This document shows, one piece after another, positions 35,501 through 45,163 of a stretch of 64,000 nucleotides of DNA. Below the pieces are notes generated by a model. The model was given only the letters and a program-made list of their open reading frames with translations. It ran no database searches and was not told the origin of the DNA. The stretch spans positions 935,001 through 999,000 of the forward strand of contig NC_135366.1 of NCBI RefSeq assembly GCF_051622035.1. Direction: 5' to 3'. The translations under genes and the position numbers were made by a program. How positions within the stretch are numbered: position 1 is the first letter of the stretch; each line of letters starts with the position of its first letter. This DNA comes from Arctopsyche grandis (Eukaryota > Arthropoda > Insecta > Trichoptera > Hydropsychidae).

Positions 35501-38500
35501 GCAGGCCCTTTATGGACAAGGATGGCAGGAGAGAGAGGAATATGGAAAGGTCTGGAGGAGGCCTACGTGTCATCAGGACACACTGAATATCAGCAATAAA
35601 GGCTTTGAAATCTTGAAATATTTGTATTATAACCACAGTTTGGTCTGTGGTATTGATTTTTTAAAAATAAAATACATATATGCAGCAAAATTACCTGATT
35701 CGTGGTGAGATCCCATTGATCAGGCACGAACGTATCACGATCGAACAGAAATATGGGCACTTGATGATCCTGCACCGGGTCCGGATCCGAGCTTATCTGG
35801 ACGATGGTCAGGTGGGTCGTCGTCGTACCTTCTGCGCAAGAGACATAATAAGCATGACTAGAACAACATAGGCAATGATATTACAACGTCCCCGTCCTAC
35901 CGGTGAGAGTGCACATCTTTTTCGAATTCAAATCTTGCATCACTTGTCTCATTAGCATGCCGAGAGAGCCCGAGTCGCCCGATAGCGACTGTTTGGACAG
36001 CCATTCGTTCTCCAATTCCATAGACAGCTGAAAATAAACACATTGCATTCATGGCGATTGTCGAATTGAATATGTGTGTGAATACGTGCCGCCGTCGAAT
36101 GCATACCAAATATTCCGTCAGCTTTTTGACGACGGGCTCGTAGTGCACCGTCCTGGCCCAAGCGTCGCACACGAAGCACAGATTGAAATAGAACGCGTTC
36201 CGAGCGTATTTATTATGATCGATCTGAACGGGAAAGCCTAGTATCTTGGCGTCCAGTAATGTTCTGTAAAAAATAATAAAGAAAATGTCAATTTTCCGAC
36301 CTTTTTTTGACTGGTTTTATAGCAGTTCATGAATTGTACTCGACTGACGAGTCTCTAAAAGATAGGTAAGACTATATCGAACATCAAAAAGGCATATGTA
36401 CATTCAATCTCATGTCCACACACAGATTATATGCTAATTTAATTACTCAATAATGGGCTACGTACAGTCGTTAAGACAAAATTATCCGATAATGTACACT
36501 AAGTAACTGTTTGTATACTCGGACGGCACCGGTATATTTGCTAATGTATAATATAATAAAGATAATTGTATAAAAAAACACTTTTATATAATGCAAGCTC
36601 ATCGGAATTTTTTTTTAATTTATACCAGGAAGGCCTAACAAGTAACCCCAATGCGCATTCCTTGCCAGAAATATTGTACATTTGATATAAATATATTATT
36701 AATATTATACAAAGTACATTAATACAGAGACATCTATGGTCAAATTTGTACATTTGCAGCATTTTTTAAGATTCAATAAAATTCGAGATTGTTGAAAATT
36801 CGATATTTGTGAGAAAATGGATAAGGTTGCCAATTTGTTGGAACCGTTTCAATGAAAATTAGATAAATTAACAAACTTTGATGGGAAATTAACGACCTGG
36901 AGTCACAAATCCAAGGTCTGGTTAGCAGAAACCAGTGGGATTTGAACCTGTGACCACTCTATTCAAAGCATTATATGCTAACCACTAGTCTATTTTGCTG
37001 GATATAATGCAAACTCATCAGAATTTTTTTTAATTCATACCAGGAAGGCCTTACAGGTAACCACAATGCGCCTTCCTTGCCAGAAACATTGTACATTTTA
37101 TATAAATATTATACAAAGTACATATCAATTAATATGCACAGAGACATCTATGGTCATATTAGTAAATTTGCAGCATTTTATACAATTCAGCGAAATTCAA
37201 GATTGTTGAAAACTCGAGATTTGCCAGAAAATGGACAAGTTTGCCAATTTATTGGAACCGTTTCAATGAAAATTATATAAATTAACAAACTTTGATGGGA
37301 AATTAACGACCTGGAGTCACAAATCCAAGGTCTGGCTAGCAGAAACCAGTGGGATTTGAACCCGTGACCACTTTGTTCAAAGCATTATATGCTAACCAGT
37401 GGTGTAGTGCTAAATTTTGAGGGGGCGGTACGCTCGATTTTGCCAATATTTAAATGTGCTAAAGACACATCTGATGCCTCACATAAAGCCTAGCGTTATC
37501 TTTGATCCTGACAGCATTTTTATGCACGACAGCGCTCCTTGTCATCGAGCTTGGGTGAAAAATATTGCAAAAGTGGTAAAACTTTTCGAAAAAAATTATA
37601 CTATTTTGATTTTTGAAATTTTTATGGCGGGTCGCGTACCGGTGCCGATAAAAGGTGGCGGGACGCCGTACCGGTGCGCACCTGCTATTCTACAACCCTG
37701 ATGCTAACTATCAGTCTATTCTGCTGGAATTTGCATTTGTGCAAAATTTCAATAAAATCACCTCTCCAAAAGTGGGTCAATAATTGATTGCAATATTTAA
37801 ACCACGTAAACACAAATGTGAAGCTAAATAAAACCATGTAAATGGTAAAGCTGAGTAATGTGCGAATGCAAGTTATACGCATACTATAAAAAAAACTGTT
37901 TTTGTTATCGATTCGTTTTCGCTTTCCGATAAGGACTCATGATCACTTGTATTGTATTACGAATTCCATTTTTGAGGTCAAACGTTGATACCGAAATATA
38001 CAAATGTTAGTTTATTGATGAAATTTGGTGTGAAAACAAACTTTGGTGGGTAGATATAATATTTCAATGCATGCAATTCACAGGTAAGTAATGAATTGAA
38101 GGCAGACACTTTTGATTATAATAATCATATGAATAAATATAGTGATATAAATGTACATATAAATAAGTATGTCATTTTGAAAAGTTATCTTTCGTAATTT
38201 TTGTAGCAAACACTGATTGAATTATCGCTAAATAAGGTATTTGCTCGATAAGTATGCATACATGATTCCAAATTTTATACATGTATTTCATTTTTACAGC
38301 ATATCAGATATTATGCAAAGGTTTGATCATTACTCAATAATTTAAAAAATCACCATTTATAAATAATTAGGCATATTATGATTAAAGAGCGGGCCCAGAG
38401 CGCGCTGTTCATTGTTCACATGTTGTAAATGCATTGTTAAAGGTTTGACGAACCTTTTTTACAAAGCATTTACAATAGTGGAACAACAGACGGCGCGCTT

Positions 38501-40493
38501 CCGGCCCTACCTCTAATTGTGATATATGTATGAGCCTTTGCTACCAAAATTTAACGACCGACCAATCACAAACGTCTTTGATCAATCCAGCCAATCGGAT
38601 ACGACTTTGACGACAGCCAATCAGAAACGACCGACGACTGCCAATTAGAAACGAATAACAGACGCCGTTTCGGTTTTATATATAAGATTTATTTGAATCG
38701 AAAAAAATACGTAAATAAATATTAAATTAATTATATTTAAAAATTATTTGAATAAAAATACGACCGCCATGCGGATCGAACACAGGACCGACAAATTTAT
38801 TTCATTTGATAACTTAATATGTCATAACTCACGCGATAATATTTTATCGGGCACAACACTGGTATTATTTAACGATCGATCAATGACAAATGTCTTTGAC
38901 CAATCCAGCCAATCAGAAACGACTTTGACGACAGCCAATCAGAAACGAATTACAGACGCCGTTTCGGTTTAATATAGAAGAAAAGCAGGGCTTTTTACAA
39001 ATTTTTTTTTTTTTTTGTAATGTAATGCACTGGAACGGCATTCCGGCACCCTTTTTTTTTTTAACTTTTTACCATTTTTTTCGAAAAAATTTAGATAAAT
39101 GATGGGTTGAAAACCAGACTGGTACAAGTGACATTTTAAAAAAAATTTGGTTTCAGTGGTAAAATAATAGCATATATGAAATGCTATTATTTTAACACTT
39201 AAACCAGGTTTTTTTTAAGAATGTCACTTGTACCAGTCTGGTTTTCAACCCATCATTTATCTCAATTTTTTTGAAAAAATGGTAAAAGAAATAGTAAAAA
39301 GTAAAAAAAAGGGTGCCGGAACGCCGTTCCAGTGCATTACATTACAACAAAAAAAAGATTTGTAAAAAGCCCTGCTTTTCTTATATATTAAACCGAAACG
39401 GCGTCTGTAATTCGTTTCTGATTGGCTGTCGTCAAAGTCGTTTCTGATTGGCTGGATTGGTCAAAGTCATTGGTCGATCGTTAAATAATACCAGTGTTGT
39501 GCCCGATAAAATATTATCGCGTGAGTTATGACATATTAAGTTATCAAATAAAATAAATTTGTCGGTCCTGTGTTCGATCCGCATGGCGGTCGTATTTTAA
39601 TTCAAATAATTTTTAAATATAATTAATTTAATATTTATTTACGTATTTTTTTCGATTCAAATAAATCTTATATATAAAACCGAAACGGCGCCTGTAATTC
39701 GTTTCTAATTGGCAGTCGTCGGTCGTTTCTGATTGGCTGTCGTCAAAGTCGTATCCGATTGGCTGGATTGGTCAAAGACATTCAGTCATTCAGCCCATCG
39801 TTTTCTGGTTGGTTTGTTTTGGTTTTCCGCCTGATTTTCAGCCCGTCAAATGATGTGTAATTTTTTATTCACTACAAGGCATAGGAAAATTTCAATATAA
39901 TTTTCATTAATAAAAAGCTCGACAAGAAAAGAGTTCCGACACCTCTTAAAAAAAAAAAAAAAAAAAAAAAACCCACCGAAGATAAGTATGTAATCATAAA
40001 GAAAAAATAAAAAAAAATACAAAATATTAACAGAAAAAAAAATGATAATTAAAAGTCAACGATTAACATCAGCTCACTGAATTACATAGTATCCTAAAGC
40101 AATGGAAAAAATAGGAAAATAAATAAATTTGATATTTTCATATATAGCTCTGTATTGAACATACATTTACTATTGAATTGAGTCAAACAAGTGCATTTTC
40201 CAAAATACGACAGTTGGTGTGATGGATGTGATGGATGAGCTGATTGGAATCGAGTTGGAATCTTACACGGTGAGGGTAGACCTCTGGAGCTGAACCTTGG
40301 GGATGATGTAGTGGCTGACGGTGTCGAAGGTGTCTTTGGAGATGTAGCCGTCGGGCACTTGGCAGGTGATGCGGGGGCCCGCTCGCGGGTGGAACTCGCA
40401 CAGGAACAGGCAGCGGATCGGCCCCCCTGCTCCCCCACCCCCTGCCCCCGCCCCCGCCCTGGCCCCCTGTGCGACCGCTCCGCTCGACGACAT
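29563..40493 (-). CDS. Nprl2: NPRL2, GATOR1 complex subunit, complete coding region, 7 exons
   Basis: Exons in transcript order: 40493-40267, 36263-36107, 36027-35901, 35831-35695, 31701-31473, 31394-31225, 29739-29563. They total 1224 bases, or 407 residues, all in phase with GT-AG borders. Diagnostic segments: CEFHPRAGPRITCQVP near the start, QWDLTTNQILPHIDGF, ETNLVKSCVQNLVYYGVVTL, ERKLVQFGVLEGLIRRIQKYPV, and a terminal DELCC...LWK. The order is an N-terminal longin-type domain, a middle linker and winged-helix C-terminal domains. NPRL2 works with NPRL3 and DEPDC5/Iml1 as the GTPase-activating complex for RagA/B at the lysosome, lowering TORC1 activity when amino acids are scarce. The catalytic arginine (Arg78 in human) is kept as Arg97 in NKYARNA. 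The protein starts with an extra Gly/Ala-rich stretch of about 20 residues. The AUG at 40493 is the only AUG upstream of the conserved start in this frame; a GTG at 40520 was not used. Confidence 0.95.
29880..30430. repeat. Repeat with recurring ACTTCYGGTT motif (copy 1)
   Basis: Contains the core TCTACTTCTGGTTGTCGGATT, CAAATCCGGTTGACGAATTC, CCCACTTCCGGTTTATTAAA and GCCACTTCTGGTTGACGG, spaced roughly 125-165 bp apart. An inverted relative is at 51800-52270. It lies in NPRL2 intron 6. No class assigned; it may be a satellite-like or rolling-circle-derived unit. Confidence 0.6.
30432..31095 (+). mobile_element. Possible LTR-retrotransposon remnant
   Basis: A 120-codon open frame (30432-30794) is rich in Glu/Arg/Lys and contains APFWLKDCD. 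It is followed by a purine run (GAGGAGGAG at about 30857) and then TGTTGGAACAGCAC, resembling a polypurine tract and the start of an LTR. Class and ends are uncertain. In NPRL2 intron 6. Confidence 0.35.
32325..32515 (-). mobile_element. SINE, minus orientation, NPRL2 intron 4
   Basis: Core GACTTGGAGTCAAAAATATCC, CTGACCAGCAGCACTGC and head end CAATGAGCTGCTG match the 19300-19705 copy. Truncated at its 3' end near 32325. Confidence 0.7.
32520..33125 (-). mobile_element. CR1/jockey-like LINE 3' end, NPRL2 intron 4
   Basis: On the minus strand it codes EKVQKAFLRFLYRKEYGYYP and then, after a frame change, [20 protein letters not shown] and the 3' hairpin CCATTGTGGCGCATTAGG, ending in an AAAT-rich tail at 32520. 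It is the same family as 21786-22396 and extends further 5'. Confidence 0.85.
33465..33875 (-). mobile_element. Two tandem SINE copies, minus orientation
   Basis: Copies at about 33465-33630 and 33705-33875 share CGATCGACCTCGAGTC, AAGGTCTGGCCAGCAG, GGAATCGAACCCGTGACAC and AGCATAATAT. The left copy is followed by a repeat of its upstream flank (GAGATTAGCAAGAGAGATAGG against GAGATTAACAAAAGAGATGGG). The pair therefore arose by tandem duplication. Confidence 0.7.
34437..34647. repeat. Family A right-half copy
   Basis: Matches the right half of 15986-17834: GGTCAGGCTAGGTTAGG, CTCACTGTCACACGCGAGAAC, and the end AAGGTAGACCGCATACTAAAGTGG. The left half is missing. In NPRL2 intron 4. Confidence 0.75.
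34675..35232 (+). mobile_element. Degenerate LINE reverse transcriptase fragment
   Basis: Coding scraps in order: VYLGQIVSFNDHMEAEIQKR (34734-34790), AWKRFNCSLKDIMKGK, then ILPIMAYGCQTWATT-like and MERSMLGYS-like sequence, and RWRWIGHMIREKKDKW near 35135. This is the C-terminal half of a non-LTR reverse transcriptase with stops and frame changes. In NPRL2 intron 4. Confidence 0.8.
35233..35319. repeat. Three identical 29-bp tandem units
   Basis: Unit GCGCCAATTAAATTAGGGCG plus CCGAACGAT, repeated at 35233, 35262 and 35291 with no visible change, then a degenerate GCGCCAAAGGCG tail to about 35400. Lies at the 3' edge of the LINE fragment. Confidence 0.95.
36605..37010 (-). mobile_element. SINE, minus orientation, NPRL2 intron 1
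   Basis: 3' tail near 36620 (ACCAGGAAGGCCTAAC, CAATGCGCATTCC) and head near 37000 (ACTAGTCTATTTTGCTGG), core AACGACCTGGAGTCAC and AAGGTCTGGTTAGCAG. A closely related copy follows directly. Confidence 0.75.
37028..37725 (-). mobile_element. SINE split by a small hAT element
   Basis: Same layout as the SINE at 36605-37010. Its head is broken at ATGCTAAC (37389-37396) by the element 37397-37700 and resumes at 37701 (ATGCTAACTATCAGTCTATTCTGCTGG). Confidence 0.8.
37397..37700 (+). mobile_element. Small hAT-like element carrying a Tc1-type coding piece
   Basis: Perfect 8-bp target duplication ATGCTAAC at 37389-37396 and 37701-37708. Ends CAGTGGTGTAG and CTACAACCCTG are imperfect inverted repeats of hAT type. 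Inside, 37440-37570 reads FCQYLNVLKTHLMPHIKP and IFMHDSAPCHRAWV, which resembles the second catalytic Asp region of Tc1-like transposases (QDNAPCH). Confidence 0.75.
38562..39782. mobile_element. 1.2-kb foldback element in NPRL2 intron 1
   Basis: Two arms of about 600 bp are inverted copies around a centre near 39172. GACCAATCACAAACGTCTTTG at 38562 is matched near 39760, and GCACTGGAACGGCATTCCGG at about 39029 pairs with CCGGAACGCCGTTCCAGTGC at 39316. The middle (AAATAATAGCATATATGAAATGCTATTATTT, about 39163-39193) is itself a hairpin. Each arm holds two internal repeats of CCAATCAGAAACGACTTTG...GACGCCGTTTCGGTTT. No transposase. If left in pre-mRNA it would form a long double-stranded stem. 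Confidence 0.9.
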
Positions 40494-40640
40494 GCACTCG
40501 TCTGACCGCCCACCACCCACCTCCTGCGCCCGCCGTCGCCCGCTGACGACGGCCGACTGACGGACGCGCTAACTCCTCGCCCGTTGCTAACGTCGTTTCA
40601 GGGCCTCTCAACTACACACTATACAGACCATAAACTACAC
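40267..40640 (-). promoter_or_regulatory. GC-rich first exon and promoter region of NPRL2
   Basis: The first coding exon (40267-40493) and upstream sequence to about 40640 form a CG-dense block in AT-rich DNA, as expected of a housekeeping promoter. No TATA box is evident at a fixed distance; the start site cannot be placed. Confidence 0.45.
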
Positions 40641-40679
40641 ACTTGCACCCGCACCCGCATCCAGGGCCCCGGAAAATTC

Positions 40680-41920
40680 CCCCTGTAATTGGATTATTAG
40701 CCACATTGCGATCGCTCAAAAGACTATTTTTGCCATGAAAATCGCCAATACGGAATATTTGCCACTATGTATGATAGTGTTGTGTAGGGGTGGGTGGAGG
40801 ATCCAAGTAAAAGGCCAAAGTCGTGTCGCAGCATTTATTGATGCACGCACTGCCAGTGCTCCGTCCAGAATGTCTTGATATCGCCTAAGTACCGCCTTAT
40901 AACGAATAGGTCGCTCAAGGCAACTTCGACTTCCCTATTGTTTAGGCATGTACCCGGATATGTATTCCCCGGACGACACTCGGTCACTTCTGAGAAGGGA
41001 CCAATAGCGGCCAATTCGGTGGCCATTGTTTAGCCTGCTTGCACTTAGTCTGGAGATTGTAAGATCGCCAATTTAGTAGTCGGCGGTCATCAGTGTAAGA
41101 CAGGTAGTGCTGGCTGTTGCGAAGTTGCGACGTTCGTTGAGGGGGTCACCAGTGTAAGACAGGTGAGGGGGTCACCAGTGTAAGATCGCCAATTTAGTAG
41201 TCGGCGGTCATCAATGTAAGACAGGGGTCACCAGTTATAGAACAGGGGTCACCAGTGTAAGAACAGGGAAGGTATGTTGACCGTATCCCGGTCTAACGAA
41301 ACACGTGTTGTGTGGTTTGAAAGAGGATCGTTTATTTGCGTTCAATTGGTACAATGGTTATTGTATGTACGAAGAGGTTTCTTCGGAGATGTGATCTAGT
41401 TGAACTCTAGAGGCTCACTCTGCCGGTGGAGGTTGCTGCGTTGCTTTATAAACGTTTTGGGTTGAAGTGTGTCGTGTGCACATCTTTTGTTCTTGGTACT
41501 CGCGAGCGTGGTTTTATGGGTTCATACGCCTGGACGTAGTTCGTGGTTTTTATGGGTTCAGTGAGTTCTTCCTTTGTTTCCCAGATACGTGTATAGAAAC
41601 ACGTGTCGACCTTTTGACGAGGCGAGCGTGTGCCATGCGTTAATGACTTTCCTGGATATGTGTCGCAGTGACCTGATGAGATCATTTCAGTTGTACTATA
41701 TGCCTACAAGATAATCCTTGAAACCAATTATAACGGTCACACAGTCTCTGGGATGCTACCCGGCCTAATCTGATTGCATTTACTCGGTGGTGTACGTAAC
41801 AATAGTTATCGTTAGTATGATAGACTTTTCGGCTGCCAAATGTTCCACTATAGAGATTTTAGTGACTTTAGTGAGCGAGCGCTTTGTGACCAATAATAAT
41901 CACCGTAACCGAAAATTCAT
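40680..41920. mobile_element. MITE family F copy, split by a solo LTR
   Basis: Left part 40680-40777 (GTAATTGGATTATTAGCCAC, TTTTTGCCATGAAAATCGCC) and right part from 41802 (AGTATGATAGACTTTTCGGC, AGAGATTTTAGTGACTTT, TTGTGACCAATAATAATCACC) match the unbroken copy at 59165-59375. The LTR (40778-41801) lies between them. Confidence 0.8.
40778..41801. mobile_element. Solo LTR with internal tandem repeats
   Basis: Starts TGTTGTGTAGGGGTGGGTGG, ends GTACGTAACA, and is flanked by a 4-bp duplication ATAG (40774-40777, 41802-41805). It shares GGATCCAAGTAAAAGGCC and ATTGTTTAGGCATGTACCCGG with the copies at 49583-50014 and 60077-60520. This copy is about 580 bp longer because of an inserted block with repeated GGTCACCAGTGTAAGA units (41090-41270) and unrelated sequence. 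A 4-bp target site fits Gypsy/Ty3-type integration. No internal genes remain. Confidence 0.8.
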
Positions 41921-42194
41921 CATACCCTACTCCGCCACCGAACCATTTTATGGGGAAAATTATCAATTTTCAACTGCTCAATTCCACCCCAGACACCTGG
42001 CCAAATGCGATAGAAAATCCGCACGAGCGATTTTCGTAACGGTGGTTATCCTGTTAGCGATTCACATTTGGGATGTAATCACCGAACCACTGAAAATCTA
42101 TGAGCTATATGGCTGAAAATATTCTCATTAAAATTTGCACAAGTGGACGGGAAGTACGCACAAAGGTCTATTCATACTAGCACGTGTTTACTTT

Positions 42195-42320
42195 ATCTAT
42201 GTCATCATCATTATCTACAACCGCTCACCATCCACTGTTGGATGAAGGCCTCTCCAACACGCTACCACTCGTCTCTGTCTTGCGCAACTCTCATTCTGTA
42301 GAACAGGCAGGGTTTATCTA
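42195..42320 (+). mobile_element. RTE-like LINE 3' end fragment
   Basis: TCATCATCATTATCTACAAC and CATCCACTGTTGGATGAAGG followed by CCTCTCC is a widespread 3'-end signature of insect RTE-type LINEs (the CACTGCTGGACATAGGCCT block). Confidence 0.6.
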
Positions 42321-43864
42321 TGTACATATGTACGTAGTAACAATAGATGAAGTTTGTGATCAATGAAAATTTGAACTCGGGAAATAAAATTGGAGTCACA
42401 GTCAGATTGTGGGAAAATAACGTAGTCGCCTAACTTTTAACGACTCCACAGTCCATCAGCTTGACGACTATTGACACTATTTTTATAGGTGTCACATTTC
42501 CCTAATGAATCGAGAAACAATGTTTTTATTTTTTGTGGATTGATTTTTTTATGTATACATAAGTACGTCACATATAATAATACTTGCTATGAATAATAAA
42601 TCGATTGTATATGAGTGAGAATAAGTCCTTTTATTTTATTTTAAAGTTGATACAGAACGAGTAATTTGATTTGAAGACAAAAAAAAAAACAAGTGTAACT
42701 CCAGTTAATTATTCCAAACCGGTTAACAGATCCCCCTTTTGCTTATTGCTTTAAAGGAAGTGGTAATAATAATACGAAAACGCCAAATATCCAAAGTCCA
42801 TGTGTCTTCTCTTATCTATCCCAGACGCTCGTGCAATTTATTCATTACGATGCTAAGTATGTGCTCGTATTAGACTATGAGCCAGTATCAAATGAAAACA
42901 TAAATACACTTAGCGACAACAATGTTTTCAAACACTGCTGTATCTTAATATCTTATCTAAAATATTTGCATCGAAAACAGAAATCAAATCAGTGGTTGGA
43001 AACCGCTTGTTTCTGTATTACGAAAAAAGGAAAAAAAATAACGGATTTGTATTTTTAGAAATGCCATAATATCTACATGTAACGTGCGAGAAACGAGTTG
43101 TCGATCTCTGTTGAAAAATTTTCATAACAAAAGAATATCATTTTAAAAAAATACATTCACACATTTTTAAATTTCCACTTACATAAAACAATAAATAGAT
43201 TTTATTTTTCTTTTGACACAACTCGAAAAGCTTTGTCTCGCTCGCACTCATTGCATAATATGTTTTAAAAAGAGACGCGCGATCATCTGGAGAAAGACCC
43301 AATTAATTGTAATTTATTAATGTTTAATTTTATTAAATGTAATTTATAAGTTGATTGCAGCTTCTGATTTCCAACTGTGGGGAAACCAACCTTGGCCGAC
43401 ACGAACATGTGGAGTGTTCGCGCTTGGAGAACTTTTACTGTTTTCTTCTTTACAAAGCTTCCCAAGCTGTTGTTTTGATTAACATAATAATTGAGAGTAT
43501 TGTGTATTACCAAAGATTAATACATTAAGTTAAAATATGTAAACATTCAATAAAGAAATTAACTTACAGATACTTCAAAATTTCAATCACGCTTTAGGAA
43601 ATGTCAAATTTTGCTCCACTTTTGAAAACTTTCCAGAGGAAGTAATTTTATATATATATTTGTAAATTTTATCTTGAAAACGTACTTAAATTTTTTTCTT
43701 AATCTACTAATTTCGGGTAAGCAATTCAACTGGGTTTATTAGATAAAAGTTACATGACCTGTTCAACTCTAAGACATTATCTATTAATTATTGTTATCAT
43801 TAGGGTCTTCTATATCTTTATTGTTTCAAAACTCTACAGTCAAACGACCTATTCAACTTCATAG
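42321..43864. other. AT-rich intergenic DNA, no gene seen
   Basis: Open frames at 42831-43058 and 43283-43513 have no recognisable domain, no splice context and AT-driven composition. No repeat ends identified. Confidence 0.45.
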
Positions 43865-45155
43865 CAGTGGCGGCTCGTCATTATGGGCTGCAAGCTTCCA
43901 GTATAATGCATATTTTATTTTATTTTATTTATTTAATAAACAGAGGGAAACTTACAGCTAAAATAAAGATAATAAAATAAATAGTTAAACATAAGCCAAT
44001 AAAAGTTTTTTCAAATAGCATAAAAAATTAAAAATGGAACTTGCTATGAAGGCCAATAAAAAAGAAAAAAATAATAACTATACAAAAAGAAAATAATGAC
44101 AAATTTGTAAATAATAGTATTATTAATTTGTAGATAATAGTAATAGTAGATTATGGTGAGTAACAGTAGAAAATGAAGCAAAAAGGATTAAGGTAAAAAA
44201 CAAAACAAAAAAAGAAAGAACGGGTTAATAAAAAAACAATCTTGCAAATAAGTTCCTAATAGTAATTGAACTATCATGAAATAGGTCAATATATATGCAC
44301 ACTATTTTTTCATCCACATGGGCCGCGGGGCTGCAGACCTCCCAGTATAGTACATACCTACCTACTATGTCACCACTATATGATTATATACACTATGATT
44401 GATGTACAATAAAAAATTATGTTCAAATTCATAGATGTCATAGATTCAGCGACTCATGTAATAAAAATGTTGCATTGTTTGTAATTGACTAGGAAGGCGC
44501 ATTGGGGTTTATCTGCTAGGCCTTCCTGGTATATTTGTATATATGTATGTAAAAAATAAAATAAATAAATATACTGGGGCACGTACCAATTTGATAGTTT
44601 TATCACCTGTTTCCGGGGGGGGGGATCAAGCTCCTCAACCAGATTTCTATTAACTTGGATTTGTTTAATCTAAAATATACTGATCTGGTTGAGGGATTGT
44701 GTAACTTGAGCTCGTAACGAGTTCTGTTATTGTATTTGTTGTTGTTTGTATACTTTTTCTTTTTTTGTTTAGCCTTAGTGACGACTTGTAACTACTCTGT
44801 GATGTCACTGTGGCGAAATTGTAATAAATACATAAAATGGATGCTATTTTTGTTTGCATTCGAACACTGTTGTAGTCAACGAGTTACTATGGCCCGATTA
44901 AAGGTCTGTTCATACCTATCCAGCAAGACCCGTATCTTGCAGGTGTCCTGCAAGTGCGGATAGTATTCTTTGGTACATTATATGGACGTATTCATACTCC
45001 ATTCGCGCATGCGCATTTACGCATCCATGCGCGTCCATATAGAATAAACTAAATAATACTGTCCGTACTTGCAGGATTCGGGTCGTGCTGGATAGGTATG
45101 AACAGACCTTAATATGTGCAGCCTCTCCACTATGAATTCTCACGAGCCGCCACTG
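43865..45155. mobile_element. hAT-type element with nested Harbinger MITE
   Basis: Ends CAGTGGCGGCTCGT at 43865 and ACGAGCCGCCACTG ending 45155 are perfect inverted repeats. The flanking 8-bp site CTTCATAG / CTTTATAG (43857-43864, 45156-45163) differs by one base. The interior has no transposase; it includes a SINE tail (about 44490-44540), the hairpin block CTCAACCAGAT (44630-44700) and the MITE at 44902-45109. Confidence 0.85.
44902..45109. mobile_element. Harbinger-type MITE
   Basis: Inverted ends AGGTCTGTTCATACCTATCC and GGATAGGTATGAACAGACCT are perfect. The target duplication TAA (44899-44901, 45110-45112) fits PIF/Harbinger. An inner inverted pair, CTTGCAGG...CCTGCAAGTGCGG, is present. 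The same end, AGGTCTGTTCATAC, starts the Harbinger transposase fragment at 54992. Confidence 0.85.
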
Positions 45156-45163
45156 CTTTATAG

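Noticed and set aside
38500-39800. CRISPR-like or direct-repeat array
   Set aside because: The repeats are arms of one foldback element, not regularly spaced direct repeats; the genome is eukaryotic.
40183-40611. 142-codon and 140-codon minus-strand frames over NPRL2 exon 1
   Set aside because: Wrong frames of the GC-rich NPRL2 first exon; only the frame with CEFHPRAGPRI matches the family and splices in phase.
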